Part shown: one piece after another, positions 45,716 through 55,791 of the stretch | Layout of the letters: each line of letters starts with the position of its first letter | Position numbering within the stretch: the first letter of the stretch is position 1 | Assembly (NCBI GenBank): GCA_001695595.3 | Contig: MBPM02000008.1 | Span: 124,001 to 188,000 of the forward strand | DNA: 64,000 nt | From: Plasmopara viticola | Lineage: Eukaryota > Oomycota > Peronosporomycetes > Peronosporales > Peronosporaceae | Direction of reading: 5' to 3' | Notes under the pieces: generated by a model | Seen by the model: only the letters and a program-made list of their open reading frames with translations | What the model was told of the DNA's origin: nothing | Databases searched by the model: none | Program-made: the position numbers and the translations under genes

Positions 45716-46573
45716 GAAGTAGCGCTTGCCACTAAAGATTGGACACTGCATGGGACCGCACACATCGCTGTGTATAACCTCCAAAAGCTCATTCGCTCGA
45801 TCCGTCGACATCGATTGGAACCGTACACGAGTCTGCTTACCCAGTGCACAGCCATCACAAATCTCTTACTTGTTCACAGACGTAATGTCGATTCCAATGG
45901 CGAGATTCTTCCTCACGATTGCGTTCAGCCCGTCGTGACCAATATGACCAAGTCGAAGATGCCACAAATATGAGGTGTCTTCGTTGCTTGTCAAAGGCTT
46001 GACCGTATTTGCTTCTTCGCGAGCAACCGGAGTCATGTGCAGCCGAAATAACCCTTTTCCTTCGCGCGCACCGATTTTCCACTTGACACCTTTTGTTTCG
46101 GCAAAGCATCCCTCCTTGTCGAAAACGACAGGCCCGACGTCCTTGGTATAGCGACCAACTGAAAACAAATTTCTCGACAATTTGGGGATGTGCCACACAT
46201 TTGTCAACACACCCTTCTTTGTTCCGTGCGACGTCATCATAGCCATCACAATGTCACCGCTGCCAATAGCTTGTACGACGCCGTCGTCTGCCAGATGTAC
46301 GTCGATAGGGGGAAAAGTCTTGTAGCTCCTCATGAACTTCTTGGAACTTGTCATATGCTGAGTCGCCCCCGAGTCGACCAGCCAGACGTCATTCGGCTTG
46401 ACAGAGCCACTGCTACCGCCGACCGAGAAAAGATAGTCACCAGAATCTTCAATCTGCGCGACGTTTGCCCGCTGCGATCGATATCGCTCAGCATCATTCT
46501 GGACTCGCGAGGGGCAATCTGCGATCCAGTGTCCTTGTTTACCGCAATTATGGCACGCACCAGTCTTCTCCAC
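45716..46573 (-). pseudogene. E09 zinc knuckle, protease and integrase N-terminus
   Basis: The 235-residue frame (46573-45866) has CHNCGKQGHWIADC, the protease VDSGATQHM and HLRLGHIGHDGL. A stop near 45865 replaces Trp before the EICDGCALGKQ motif. The same frame continues to the first integrase Asp region SDVCGPM near 45760. Confidence 0.86.
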
Positions 46574-47274
46574 CGGTCGTTATTTGCGCTTCGCATCCTT
46601 CATCATGAACGCTTGGCCAGACGCAGCTCCTTCGCCGCCCTGCTCCTTGCGCTTCATATCCTCATGGAGAAGTCGAGACGTCACCAGCTCCCAGGCCAAA
46701 GTGTCTGCACGAGATTATAATGCAGTAATGAGAAACTGGTACGAGTCATTAAGACTCCCAAGAAGCGTGATAACCAAGTCGTCCTCGCTCACCGGGGCAC
46801 CCACAGCATCGAGCTGCTCCGCTAGCGCCTTGAGCTTGTTGATGTGTTTCAGAACATCATCACCTTCTTCCATCATTGTCGTGAGAAACTGTCGACGAAG
46901 AAAGAGCTTGTTTGCGAGGATCCTCTTCTCAAAGTGTTCTTCCAGTCGCGGCCATGCATCACGCGCACCACTTGACGACCGGACCAGTGTCAGTTGCGAG
47001 TCTTTTATCGTAAGACAGATTATCGCTAGCGCTTTTCGAAGACTTCCTCTTGTAAGTCGACTGTTCCATCGCATTCGTGCAGTGCTCCAGCCTGATCTCA
47101 CCACATGCGACTTCCCACAGGTCCCTCTCCTCCAGCACCATCTGCATCTTCAACTTCCAGGTGTAAAGTTGGTGCCGTCGAACTTGTTGATTCGACTTGG
47201 CATAGACGCGTCCATGGTGGCGAAGGCAGAGTCAGAGAAGGGGGAGACAGAGTCGGCGGGGCTTGGGCTCATAA
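46574..47274 (-). pseudogene. E09 gag
   Basis: Starts at the ATG in the primer-binding site (MSPSPADSV). A one-base loss after INKFDGTNF shifts frame. The pieces EERDLWEVACGEI, SGARDAWPRLEEHFEKR and LRRQFLTTMMEEGDDV are readable in 47153-46715. A stop or frameshift near 46715 precedes RADTLAWELVTS. Confidence 0.83.
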
Positions 47275-47276
47275 CC
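47265..47276 (-). other. Primer-binding site of E09
   Basis: GGTTATGAGCCC on the coding strand, with the gag ATG inside. Confidence 0.78.
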
Positions 47277-47595
47277 TGTTGAAAAGGTCGAAGTTAGCAC
47301 TAGTTGGCAAAATGCAAAGTGAATATATTTATAAAGTCCTTAGTTCGCAACTACATGCTACCTCTAAGCCAAAAATTGGTCTAAGCCAATGATTTGGCTA
47401 AGCTAATCAGAACGACTCACTATCCGGGCGCAATCATCTTCCCATCCGGGCGCAATCATTTTCCCGTCTCGAAACTGATCTTTTGCCCATCTTGAACCCG
47501 CTCCTGTAAGCAGTCATCAACCGATTGCAGATACCGGTACTTACCGATATGTAGTCGCTGGTCGAGGCGTTTCTTCGCCAGCATCTTCGACAACA
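47277..47595 (-). repeat. 5' LTR of E09 (319 bp)
   Basis: Class II LTR, TGTTGTCGAAG to TTTTCAACA on the coding strand. It has a small internal expansion of the ctaagcca motif and abuts E10. Confidence 0.92.
47309..47322 (-). promoter_or_regulatory. Oomycete-type initiator candidate in E09 LTR
   Basis: The coding strand reads TCACTTTGCATTTT, matching the oomycete TCATTYYNCAWTTT at all but one position. Confidence 0.45.
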
Positions 47596-48843
47596 CGTTC
47601 AGCCTCAAGCTAAACGCCGACCAGGCATGCCCACTATGGTGGATGAAGAAGAAAAAGACGGCCAAGTTCACGGAGACGGCACGTCTCCAGCGGATGGATC
47701 ATGGCGAGCAAGCGCCAACGCTGTGGAAATTACTGACCTTTCCGAGCCAACGACATATCAAGACGCAGTTCATGGACCGAAACAGATGCACTGGCGCAAA
47801 GCCATTCAAGGCGAGCTTGAGTCGATGTGACTCCGTGGAGTATTTTGAGCGGCAAAACTACCGAATGGACAACGTGCAATTGGAACCAAATGGGTATTCA
47901 AGATCAAGTGCAAAGCTGATGGATCGATTGAAAAGTATAAAGCGCGCTCAGTTTCGAAGGAATTCAAGCAAAAGTACGGCATCGACTACACGGAGACAAC
48001 CTTACGAATGGTCATTGCGATTGCCAGGTACTTCGACTGGCCTCTCGACCAACTGGATGTGGTGACGGCATTTTTGTACGGCGTCATGAAGGAGCAAGTG
48101 TTTTGCGCAACACCAGAAGGAGTTGAGCTCGATGATGACTTCGACTGTCTCGAGCTGGTTGAGGCTATCTATGGACTCAAGCAAGCCTCGCGAGTTTGGA
48201 ACGAGACCTTCGACGAGTTTGTGTGGTCCATCGGCTTCCAAGTTTCGGCTTTCGATCCCTGCCTGTACATCAAAATTGTGGATGCCCACTGCGTACTGCA
48301 TCTGGTTCACGTCGACGATGTACTCGTGACAGGAAGCTCGACCGACCTCATCGCGCGCACCAAGAATGACTTGAAGACGCGCTTCGAGATGACGGACAGC
48401 GATGAATGCCTTTTCGTCCTGGGTATGGAGCTAGTGAAAAATTCTGACGGCAGTGTGACAGTGTGCCAGCGGCGCTACATCGAAGACATACTCAAGCGCT
48501 TCGGCATGCACGACAGCAAGCCCATTGTAAGCCCGGCGGATCCAAGCACTCGACTTGTGCCAAGTGACAGACCGACAGCAACAAGCGTTCCGTTCCGTGA
48601 AGCAATCGGTGCACTTATGCATCTAATGACAGCGACTCGCCCGGATATCGCCTTTGCCGTTGGATATGCGTTGCGGTTTTTGGAAAGCCCTCGAGACGAG
48701 CGTTGGATTGCAGTCAAGAGAATTCTCCGCTACCTCCAAGGAACCAAGTCGCATGGACTCTGTTTTAAGCCCGGAAACAAAGTGGACTTCCGCGCATACT
48801 CGGACGCGAACTGGGCAGGCGACCACACGAACCGCAAGTGGTT
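47596..48843 (+). pseudogene. E10 linker and reverse transcriptase
   Basis: The linker frame (ADGSWRASANAVEI, TTYQDAVHGPKQ) ends in a CGA-to-TGA stop at 47828-47830 (ELESM-stop). A deletion of about 28 bp near 47997 removes the FSPVIKYV region. From 48008 a long frame has motif A LDVVTAFLYG, GLKQASRVWNETFDEFV and a catalytic box reading HVDD (Tyr to His) at about 48310, then FGMHDSKPIVSPADPS and YSDANWAGDH, where the first RNase H Asp region SDADW has become SDANW. A small deletion near 48838 shifts frame. Confidence 0.87.
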
Positions 48844-49229
48844 GGGGAAGCAAGAAGCAGTTAAGTGTGTCGCTCTCTACCGGCGAAGCAGAGTACATCG
48901 CTTTGAGTCTGGCTATACAAGAAGGCAAGTGGATCCATCATCTCCTGCACGAGATTTTGACGGCTGCGAATGAGACCACGCCGGAACTCAAGATCTTTGA
49001 GGACAATCAGTCATGCATCAAGATGACGAAGAATCCAGTGAACCATGGACGTGCCAAGCACATCGACATCAAGTACCATCACATCCGTGATGAAGTCAAA
49101 CGCGGTAAAGTCAAGCTGGAGTACTGCGAGACAGCCATCATGCTCGCGGACATCATGACCAAGGCTCTTCCAGGACCACGTCACAAGGACATAACAACAG
49201 CTCTCGGCATCCACGCGTGTTCGCATTGA
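48844..49229 (+). pseudogene. E10 RNase H C-terminal part
   Basis: Open from GWGSKKQLSVSLST through GEAEYIAL (catalytic Glu), KIFEDNQSC (Asp), NHGRAKHIDIKYHHIRDEV and ADIMTKALPGPRH to HACSH-stop, with the stop inside the polypurine tract. About 40 bp encoding STSGYAFILM are missing at its start. Confidence 0.87.
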
Positions 49230-49236
49230 GGGGGCG
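49226..49236 (+). other. Polypurine tract of E10
   Basis: TTGAGGGGGCG directly before the LTR, with the pol stop TGA inside. Confidence 0.8.
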
Positions 49237-49528
49237 TGTTAAGGGTAACTGATTTATGATACAATGTACCAGTTGCACCCATTAACCGGTAAGCCCAAAC
49301 CGGTCCAATACGATCGCACGTTGATTAGACGAGCAGGATGATTGGACGAGTAAGGAATGATTGTGATTAGACGAATTAAATGATAGGAAGAGCTAGTGCA
49401 TGTCTCATCAGCTAGAACTAACATTAAATGAATCACTTTTGAATCTTCCTTCAACAGCTCAAGTGCCTTCTTCGCTCCTCGCTCCCCGCAAGCTTCGCTC
49501 TCCACTCCTTCGCTTCAGAAATCCAATA
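49237..49528 (+). repeat. 3' LTR of E10
   Basis: Starts TGTTAAGGG; same type as 12342-12642. The right end is placed where E11 RT sequence begins (about 49528, uncertain by 10 bp). Confidence 0.75.
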
Positions 49529-50525
49529 GAGTTGAAGAATGAAGTCGTCAATAGTTTTATTCCACATACGCGGCGACTGCTTTTATCCGTAAAGAGATCG
49601 CTCAAGCTTGCAAACGAAATCCGGGCATTTTTCATCGACAAATCCATCAGGCTGTGTCATGTAGATGTCCTCATCAAGAAGCCCGTTCGAAAAGGCAGTC
49701 TTAACATCCATTTACTGAATAGTGAGGCTGTACTTGGTTGTCAGACTAAGGAGAATTCGAATCGAAGTGTACTTGGCCACTGGCGCAAACGCTTCTTCAT
49801 AGTCGACGCCATACTTTTGTGAAAATCCCTTGGCCACCAAAAGCGCCTTGTACCGCTCGATTTCGCCGATTAAATTTTTCTTTAGTCGAAACACCCATCT
49901 GTTGCCTATCACTTTGCGACCTTTTAATAATGGCACAAGTGTCCAGTTCTTGTTCTTGCGTAGTGATTCAAATTCCGAGTCGCACGCTTCCTTCCACTTG
50001 GCTGCGTCATTTGATTCCATTGCCGAACTGAACGATGTCGGCATTTCCCTTACTAAATCAACAATGTACGCAGCTTCAAAATCCTGAACTGCAGCGGACA
50101 TCTCTGCAAGACCTTAGCAGTGACTATAACGCTTGGATCGGGAACTTTTGTAACTTGTTCTAGCGACTTCGCACGCTGGTGTCGCCTGCCTAAAGGGTCG
50201 TCAAAGTCAAAATTCTCCGCTGGGTCTTCTACTTCATGATCTGTTTCATCATTCGGTGTTGCATCCTGTTGTGGTTCTTCGTCTTCTTGAATAACAACTT
50301 CATCACAACCATATTTGACAAGTTTTCCACCGTCAAAGGTGTCTTCCACGAACTGTGCGTTTCGGCTCACAAGCACTCGACCGCTTTCAATTGTTTCAAA
50401 GCGATACGCTTTCTCATGCTCGCTGTACTCAAAAGCCCGACATCGCACCGAACAAGCATCAAGCTTGAATCGTTTTTCCTCCGGCACGTGTACGAAGGCA
50501 AGGCAACCAAAGACTTTAAGATTGG
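49529..50525 (-). pseudogene. E11 integrase C-terminus, linker and RT start
   Basis: Integrase C-terminal text EYSEHEKAYRFETIESGRVL, an acidic linker (QEDEEPQQDATPNDE) and, after a frameshift near 50090, the RT segment [34 protein letters not shown]. Stops follow at TIQ-stop before motif A (about 49712) and near 49590 in SLYG-stop-KQSPRMW. RT is then lost at the E10 junction. Confidence 0.84.
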
Positions 50526-51010
50526 CTAAAAGGAGTTGATGTGCGACTTGTCGTGGCTAACAGCACGTGTTGGGAACCGGTTTCGAAGGAAAGTTGCGGT
50601 CATTACAGCCTCAACACAATACGCTTTATTGAGACTAGCACGCCCAAGCATACACCGAGCACACTCAACCAAAGTTCGGTTCATGCGCTCGGCAACACCA
50701 TTAAGTCGAGGGGTGTATGGAGGCGTGAACTTCTGCACAATGCCACGGTCAGCACAAAACTTGACCAATCTTCTGATGTGTATTCGCCACCATTGTCGCT
50801 TCGAGGGAGCTTAACCCGCTTATTCGTCTGCTTTTCAGCGTAAGCAACAAAATTATCGAACTTGTCAGCCACTTCCGACTTATTTCGAATCAGGTAAACT
50901 GCACAGTAGTGCGACTTGTCATCTATGAAAGTGACAAAATATCGCTTGCCACTGTGTGTTGGCGTCCGCATTGGACCACATACATCACGGTGAATGGCGT
51001 CAAGCACATC
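50526..51010 (-). pseudogene. E11 integrase core
   Basis: IHRDVCGPM (first Asp), SGKRYFVTFIDDKSHYC, SDNGGEY (second Asp), a frameshift near 50770, NGVAERMNRTL (Glu). The segment from WTGKKP to ANLK is partly deleted near 50530. Interrupted at 51011 by the solo LTR. Confidence 0.85.
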
Positions 51011-51015
51011 TTTTG

Positions 51016-51316
51016 TGTTGAAAAGGTCGAAGTGAGCACTAGTTGGCAAAATGCAAAGTGAATATATTTATAAGGTCCTAAGTTCGCAACTACATGTACC
51101 TCTAAGCCAATGATTTGTCCAAGCCATTCAGAACGACTCACTATCCGGGCGCAATCATCTTCCCATCTGGGCGCAATCATTTTCTCATCTCGAAACCGAA
51201 TTTTTGCCCATCTTGAACCCGCTCCTGTAAGCAGTCATCAACTGATTGCAGATACCGGTACTTACCGATATGTAGTCGCTGGTCGAGGCGTTTCTTCGCC
51301 AGCATCTTCGACAACA
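51016..51316 (-). repeat. E12: class II solo LTR with 5-bp target duplication
   Basis: A complete 301-bp LTR, flanked by TTTTG at 51011-51015 and TTTTG at 51317-51321. E02 has a single ttttg at the same integrase site, so this is a clean insertion later reduced by LTR-LTR recombination. Confidence 0.95.
51048..51061 (-). promoter_or_regulatory. Oomycete-type initiator candidate in solo LTR
   Basis: The coding strand reads TCACTTTGCATTTT, one position off the oomycete consensus. An A/T-rich TATAAATA lies only about 4 bp upstream. Confidence 0.45.
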
Positions 51317-51321
51317 TTTTG

Positions 51322-52126
51322 CTCGGTTAGGCGACGACTTCATGTATGTTGCTTGGGTTTGCTATCCCAATGTACACCCATCACAAAGCCCCCACTGCTT
51401 TACTGAAGTAATGTCAATGCCAGTGCCGTAACCCTATTTGACGATGGCTTCTAAACCGCCATGGCCAATATGACCAAGTCGAAGATGCTAGAGGTATGAT
51501 TTGGTGTCCCCAACGCAGCCTTTCGAACTTGCCATATTGACCCTCGTCTGTCTTAAGTGGCGTCATGCAAAGCTTAAACAAGCCTTTGCCTTGACGTTCA
51601 CCAAGTTTCCACCACATCCCTTTTGCTTGAGCAAAGCAGCCATCGGTTTCGAACGTGGCTAAACCCACGTCTTTCGTAAAGCGTCCAACCGAAAATAAGC
51701 TTTGCGTTAGCTTCGGGATATGCCACACGTTCGTAAGCACTCCTTTTTATACTCCACGCGAAGTCGTCATCGACATTGTAATGTCACCGGTTCCAATTGC
51801 CTGAACGACACCGTCGTCGGCGAGATGGACGTCAATCGGTGCGATCTTGGTATTGTTTTTCATGAAGTCATTCGTGAAGGTCATATGCTGCGTCGCACCT
51901 GAGTCGACCAGCCCACGCTGCTACCAACCGAAAAAAGGTAGTCACCAGAGTCTTCTTCACTTTGTGCTACGTGAGCTCATTGCGGCTTTTGCCGCTCCGC
52001 GTTCTCGCGGATTCGCACTGGGCACTTGGCGATCCAATGTCCGTGCTCCCCACAGTAATGACATGCGCTTGTCTTAGCAGGAGCTTGCCGTCCCTTGCGC
52101 CGTCCGTTGTCGCTTGTCATGAACGC
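51322..52126 (-). pseudogene. E11 integrase N-terminus and protease
   Basis: Damaged remnants: CDGFVMGV-like text in place of CDGCALGKQ, NVWHIPKLTQSLFSVGRF, VHLADDGVVQAIG, a protease region shortened so that VDSGATQHM is followed closely by frameshifts (51900-51925 lacks about 20 bp encoding part of the linker before VDSGAT), and the knuckle CHYCGEHGHWIAKC near 52040. Confidence 0.8.
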
Positions 52127-52798
52127 TTAAACTTGGCCTGGCGCGCCGCCTTCAGTGCTACCGCCTTGTTCTTTGCGCTTCATGTCCTCATGCAAAGGCC
52201 GCGACGTCACCAGATCCCACGTGAGTGAGTCGGCTCTAGACTCCAACGCCGTGATAAGAAATTGGTATGACTCGCTAAGGCTTGCAAGAAGCGTTATCAC
52301 CAAGTCGTCCTCGCTGACCGGAGCGCCCACCGCCTCTAGCTGCTCCGCCAGCGTTTTGATCTTGTTGATGTGCTGCAACACATCATCACCTTCGTCCATC
52401 AGTGTCGTAAAGAAGCGTCGACGAAGAAAGAGCTTGTTTGCTAAACTCTTCTTCTCGAAGTGCCCTTCTAGACGCGACCATGCATCCTGCGCACCTTTCG
52501 CCGACCGTACCAATGGTAGCTGAGATTTCTCTATGGCAAGGCAGATGATGGCCATAGCCTTGCGGGACTTGCGCTTGTACGTGCTTTGATCCAACTGCGT
52601 AAGACAGTGCTTGAACTTACTCTCACCGCTCGTGAACTCTCACAGATCGCGCTCTGTCAGCACCATTTGCATCTTGAGCTTCCACGTATGGAAGTTCGTT
52701 CCGTGGAACTTGTTGATACGCGAGGGTGCAGCGACGTCCATGGCGAGGGCTAGGTCGTTGTCGGAGAACAGGGCAGAGTGTGCGGGGCTTGGGCTCAT
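52127..52798 (-). pseudogene. E11 gag
   Basis: Starts at the ATG in the primer-binding site (MSPSPAHSALFSDND) and has SRINKFHGTNFHTWKLKM. A stop near 52630 (CEEF) and a frameshift lead into the frame 52594-52127 with SQLPLVRSAKGAQDAW, EGHFEKKSLANKLFLRRRF and EQLEAVGAPVSEDDLV. A stop near 52127 precedes the knuckle. Confidence 0.84.
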
Positions 52799-52802
52799 AA
52801 TC
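52791..52802 (-). other. Primer-binding site of E11
   Basis: GATTATGAGCCC on the coding strand, one mismatch; the ATG is kept. Confidence 0.7.
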
Positions 52803-53083
52803 GAATGAATAGGTCGAAGTGAGCACGTGTTGGTAGAATGCAAGGTGGATACAGTTAAAGGTCCTTAGTTCGCAACTACATGCTACCTCTAAGCCAATGA
52901 TTTATTTAAGCCAACCAGAATGACTTACCATCCGGGCACAATCATCTCCCCATCCGGGCGCAATCATCTCGCCTGTACACCCGCCTATCCATGACGTCAC
53001 TGTTGCTTGGTCGCAACGTTAACTGGTATTAGTACCGATAGCTTACCGGTACAACACTGCTGATCGAGGAGTCGCATCTTCAA
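52803..53083 (-). repeat. Chimeric 5' LTR of E11
   Basis: The outer parts match class II LTRs. The middle (about 52970-53020, with ATGACGTCAC at 52991-53000) resembles the class I LTR of E03. The right end lacks the terminal gacaaca and abuts E13. Confidence 0.68.
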
Positions 53084-53857
53084 ACCCAATGCCCGTATTC
53101 TCCACAGTAATGGCACGCACTGCTGGCCTTAGCAGTTGCTTGGCTTCCCTTGCGCCGTCCGTTGTCCGACGTCATAAACGCTTGTCCTTGCCCATGCGCG
53201 GCTCCATCAACGCCGCCACCTTGTTCCTTGCGTTTCATCTCTGTAGTAGACGCGACGTCACAACCTCTCATGTCAGCGTGTCAGAGCGCGACTCCAGCGC
53301 CGTGATGAGGAACTGGTACGAATCACACAGACTTCCAAGATGCGTGATTATTAGGTCGTCCTCACTCACCGGGGCGCCCACCGCGTCAAGCTGCTCAGCC
53401 AACGTCTTAAGCTTATTAATGTGCTCTATCACACCGTCGCCATCCTCCATCATCGTCATGAAGAGCCTACGACGAAGGAAGAGCTTGTTTGCCAGGCTCC
53501 TCATCTCGAGGTGTCCCTCCAACCTTGACCATGCATCATACGCATCCATAGCTGAGCGAACCAGCGGCAGCTGCGAGTCCTCCATCGCAAGACAGATTAT
53601 CGCCAGCACCTTTCGAGCCTTACGCTTGAAGGTCGACTGGTCCACCGGATTACTCAGCTGCTCAAGCTTGACTTCCCCGCTCGCAACTTCCTAGAAGTCG
53701 CGCTCCTCCAACACCATTCGCATCTTGAGCTTCCACGTATGGAAGTTCGTTTCGTCGAAGTTGTTGATTCGGCTCGGTGTGGCATCCATGGTGGCAGCGA
53801 AGTCGATGTCAGAGGCGGGGGCGAAGAAGGCAGAGTCTGCGGGGCTTGGGCTCATAA
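53084..53857 (-). pseudogene. E13 gag fragment
   Basis: Starts at the ATG in the primer-binding site (MSPSPADSAFFAPAS). It has SRINNFDETNFHTWKLKM (changes in the FDGTNF box), a stop near 53690 (EERDF-stop), the frame 53645-53268 with SQLPLVRSAMDAYDAW and EQLDAVGAPVSEDDLI, a gap of a few bases near 53245 that removes the HEV codons, and the start of the knuckle CHYCGEYGHWV at the E11 junction. Confidence 0.84.
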
Positions 53858-53859
53858 CC
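53848..53859 (-). other. Primer-binding site of E13
   Basis: GGTTATGAGCCC on the coding strand, with the gag ATG inside. Confidence 0.78.
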
Positions 53860-54138
53860 TAATGAAGAAAGGTTGCTTGAGCTGTAGATGGCAAAGTGAA
53901 AAGTGAATTTATTTGTAAGGTCCTTAGTTCGAAACTACATTCTACCTCTAAGCCAATGATTTATCTAGCCAATCAGAACGACTTACCATTCGGGTGCATT
54001 CATCTTCCCATCCCGAACCGATCTTTTGCCCATCTTGAACCCGCTCCTTCAAGTAGTCATCAACTGATTGCAGATACCGGTACTTACCGATATGTAGTCG
54101 CTGGTCGAGGCGTTTCTTTCACAGCATCTTCGACAACA
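53860..54138 (-). repeat. 5' LTR of E13 (279 bp)
   Basis: Class II LTR ending at cgacaaca; it abuts the integrase linker of E14. Confidence 0.9.
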
Positions 54139-54944
54139 GAAATCGGCTGTATCGTCAAATACAGCTTCTGATGACTTGGTACTTGGTATCTTGTCGTCAA
54201 AAGTATCTTCAATGAATTTTGCTTTCCGACTTATCAGATCGCGACCGCTAGCAACTTCTTCAAACCTGTACGCTCTTTCATGTTCCGAATAGCCAAGAAA
54301 ACGGCACCGAGCCGAACGAGCTTCAAACTTGAATCGTTTCTCTTTAGGAATTGAGACGTAAGCCTGACAGCCAAATACCTTTAAATTCGCCAACAATGGC
54401 TTCTTGCCAGTCCACAGTTGAAACGGCGACACATCATGATCAACGGCTCGCGTCGGACATCGGTTGCGAAGAAACGCAGCAGTTAAAACAGCTTCACCCC
54501 AATATGCTTTTGGAAGATTAGCAAGCTCCAGCATGCACCGTCCACATTCAACAAGTGTACGATTCATTCGTTCTGCGACTCCATTTAGTTGTGGTGTGTA
54601 TGGTGGCGTAAACTTCTGTATAATTCCACGCTCTGCACAAAATTTTGCCACTGCTCCAGAACTGTATTCGCCACCATTATCACAACAAAGTGATTTGACG
54701 CGCATGTTGGTCTGGTTTTCGGCCATCGCAACGAAAGTAGCAAACTTGTCGGCCACCTCAGACTCGTTCAGTAGCAAGTAAACAGCACAAAAGTGCGACT
54801 TCTCGTCAATAAAAGTGACGAAATATCGCTTACCACTGAACGTTCCCGTCTGCATAGATCCACACACATCGCTGTGAATGACTTCAAGCACTTTTGTCGC
54901 CCGGTTTGGAGACGACTTCATGAAGCTTACCCGTGTCTGTTAGC
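54139..54944 (-). pseudogene. E14 integrase core and C-terminus
   Basis: The frame 54921 to the junction at 54138 has IHSDVCGSM (first Asp), FIDEKSHFC, CDNGGEY (second Asp), NGVAERMNRTL (Glu), FLGYSEHERAYRFEEV and the linker up to DTADF, where the E13 LTR begins. All three DDE residues are present. A stop near 54942 (GKQ replaced by G-stop) separates it from the N-terminal part. Confidence 0.87.
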
Positions 54945-55791
54945 CAAGAGCGCATCCTTTACACAGCTCCCACTTGTTAACAGACTTCAGGTCAATATCT
55001 GCTCCACAGCCTTTTGAAACAATTGTGAAAAGACGACCGTGACCAATGTGACCTAGTCGAAGGTGCCAGAGGCACGACGTGGTACCCCCATGGCATCCCA
55101 ACGAGCTAGTCAAATTGGCCTCGTCCACGATAATTGGCTTCATGCAGAGCTTGAACAGCCCCTTTCCTTCACGAGCGCCCAACTTCCAGCGAAGACCTTT
55201 TTCGTCAGCAAAGCAGCCGTCGCGCTCAAACGTAACAGGACCAACATCCTTTGCAAAGCGTCTAACGGAGAATAAATTGCGCGAAAGTTTGGGAGTGTGC
55301 CAAACCGAAAAGAGAACACCCTTCTTCATTCCGCGAGGCGTAAACATCGACAAAACAATGTCACCCGTTCCCACAGTTTGAACTACGCCATCATCCGCGA
55401 GATGCACACCCACTGGGTCAATTCTCTTGTAGTTTTTCATGTACTCTTTCGAGTATGTCCTGTGCTGAGTGGGTGAGTCAACCAGCTACACACAGCTCGA
55501 CTTGGTGGAATAGGCAGCTTCACCAACCGAGAAAAGATAGTCGCCGAAGTCGTCATCGTTACTCTGCGCGACACTGGCACGCTGCGGTCGCTGTCGCTCC
55601 GCGTTGTCGCGAATTCGAGCCGGGCACTTGGCAATCCAATGCCCATGTTCTCAACAATAGTGACAAGTACCGCTAGCCTTCACTGACGCTTGTCGTCCTA
55701 TACGTCGTTCATTGTCTTTTATCGCAAATGCTTGACCTTGGCCGTGCGCCGCTCCATCGACGCCGCCACCTTGCTCTTTGCGCTTTAAGTC
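54945..55791 (-). pseudogene. E14 zinc knuckle, defective protease and integrase N-terminus
   Basis: From right to left: a damaged knuckle region near 55640-55660, DYLFSVGEAAYSTKSSCV, then a TAG in place of the Trp codon and the active-site box LVDSPTQHR instead of LVDSGATQHM. The catalytic Asp remains but the essential Gly is replaced and one residue lost. The frame 55440-54940 continues with VHLADDGVVQTVG, HLRLGHIGHGR and CKGCALG. Confidence 0.86.

Larger units (their letters stand above)
43121..47595 (-). mobile_element. E09: class II copia element with truncated 3' LTR
   Basis: All domains are present in order. The 3' LTR is cut to 86 bp by E08. This copy has the segment amplified in the array in normal single-copy form, including the 18 integrase residues missing from every array unit. 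At least six frameshifts or stops make it inactive. Confidence 0.9.
47596..49528 (+). mobile_element. E10: plus-strand class I copia, 3' half
   Basis: The piece runs from the integrase-RT linker to the 3' LTR. Its left end is cut by the E09 LTR; its right LTR end abuts the RT of E11. The closest relative in the window is E03. Confidence 0.87.
49529..53083 (-). mobile_element. E11: class II copia element, 5' part, split by solo LTR E12
   Basis: A relative of E02. Its RT is cut by the E10 LTR at the left. The integrase is interrupted by a clean solo LTR. The 5' LTR (52803-53083) is chimeric. Confidence 0.86.
53084..54138 (-). mobile_element. E13: class II copia gag plus 5' LTR
   Basis: Only the gag and 5' LTR remain; everything downstream is cut at the E11 LTR. 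The gag is very similar to those of E16 and E17. Confidence 0.85.

Noticed and set aside
51065..51072. TATA box (TATAAATA) in class II LTRs
   Set aside because: It lies only about 4 bp from the initiator candidate, far too close for a normal TATA element; it is simply A/T-rich flank on present evidence.
55437..55646. Open frame of 69 codons (SARLEFATTRSDS...) in E14, and its copy at 62578-62796 in E18
   Set aside because: It is an out-of-frame reading of the knuckle-protease region; the real frame with CHYCGEH and LVDS is offset by one base.
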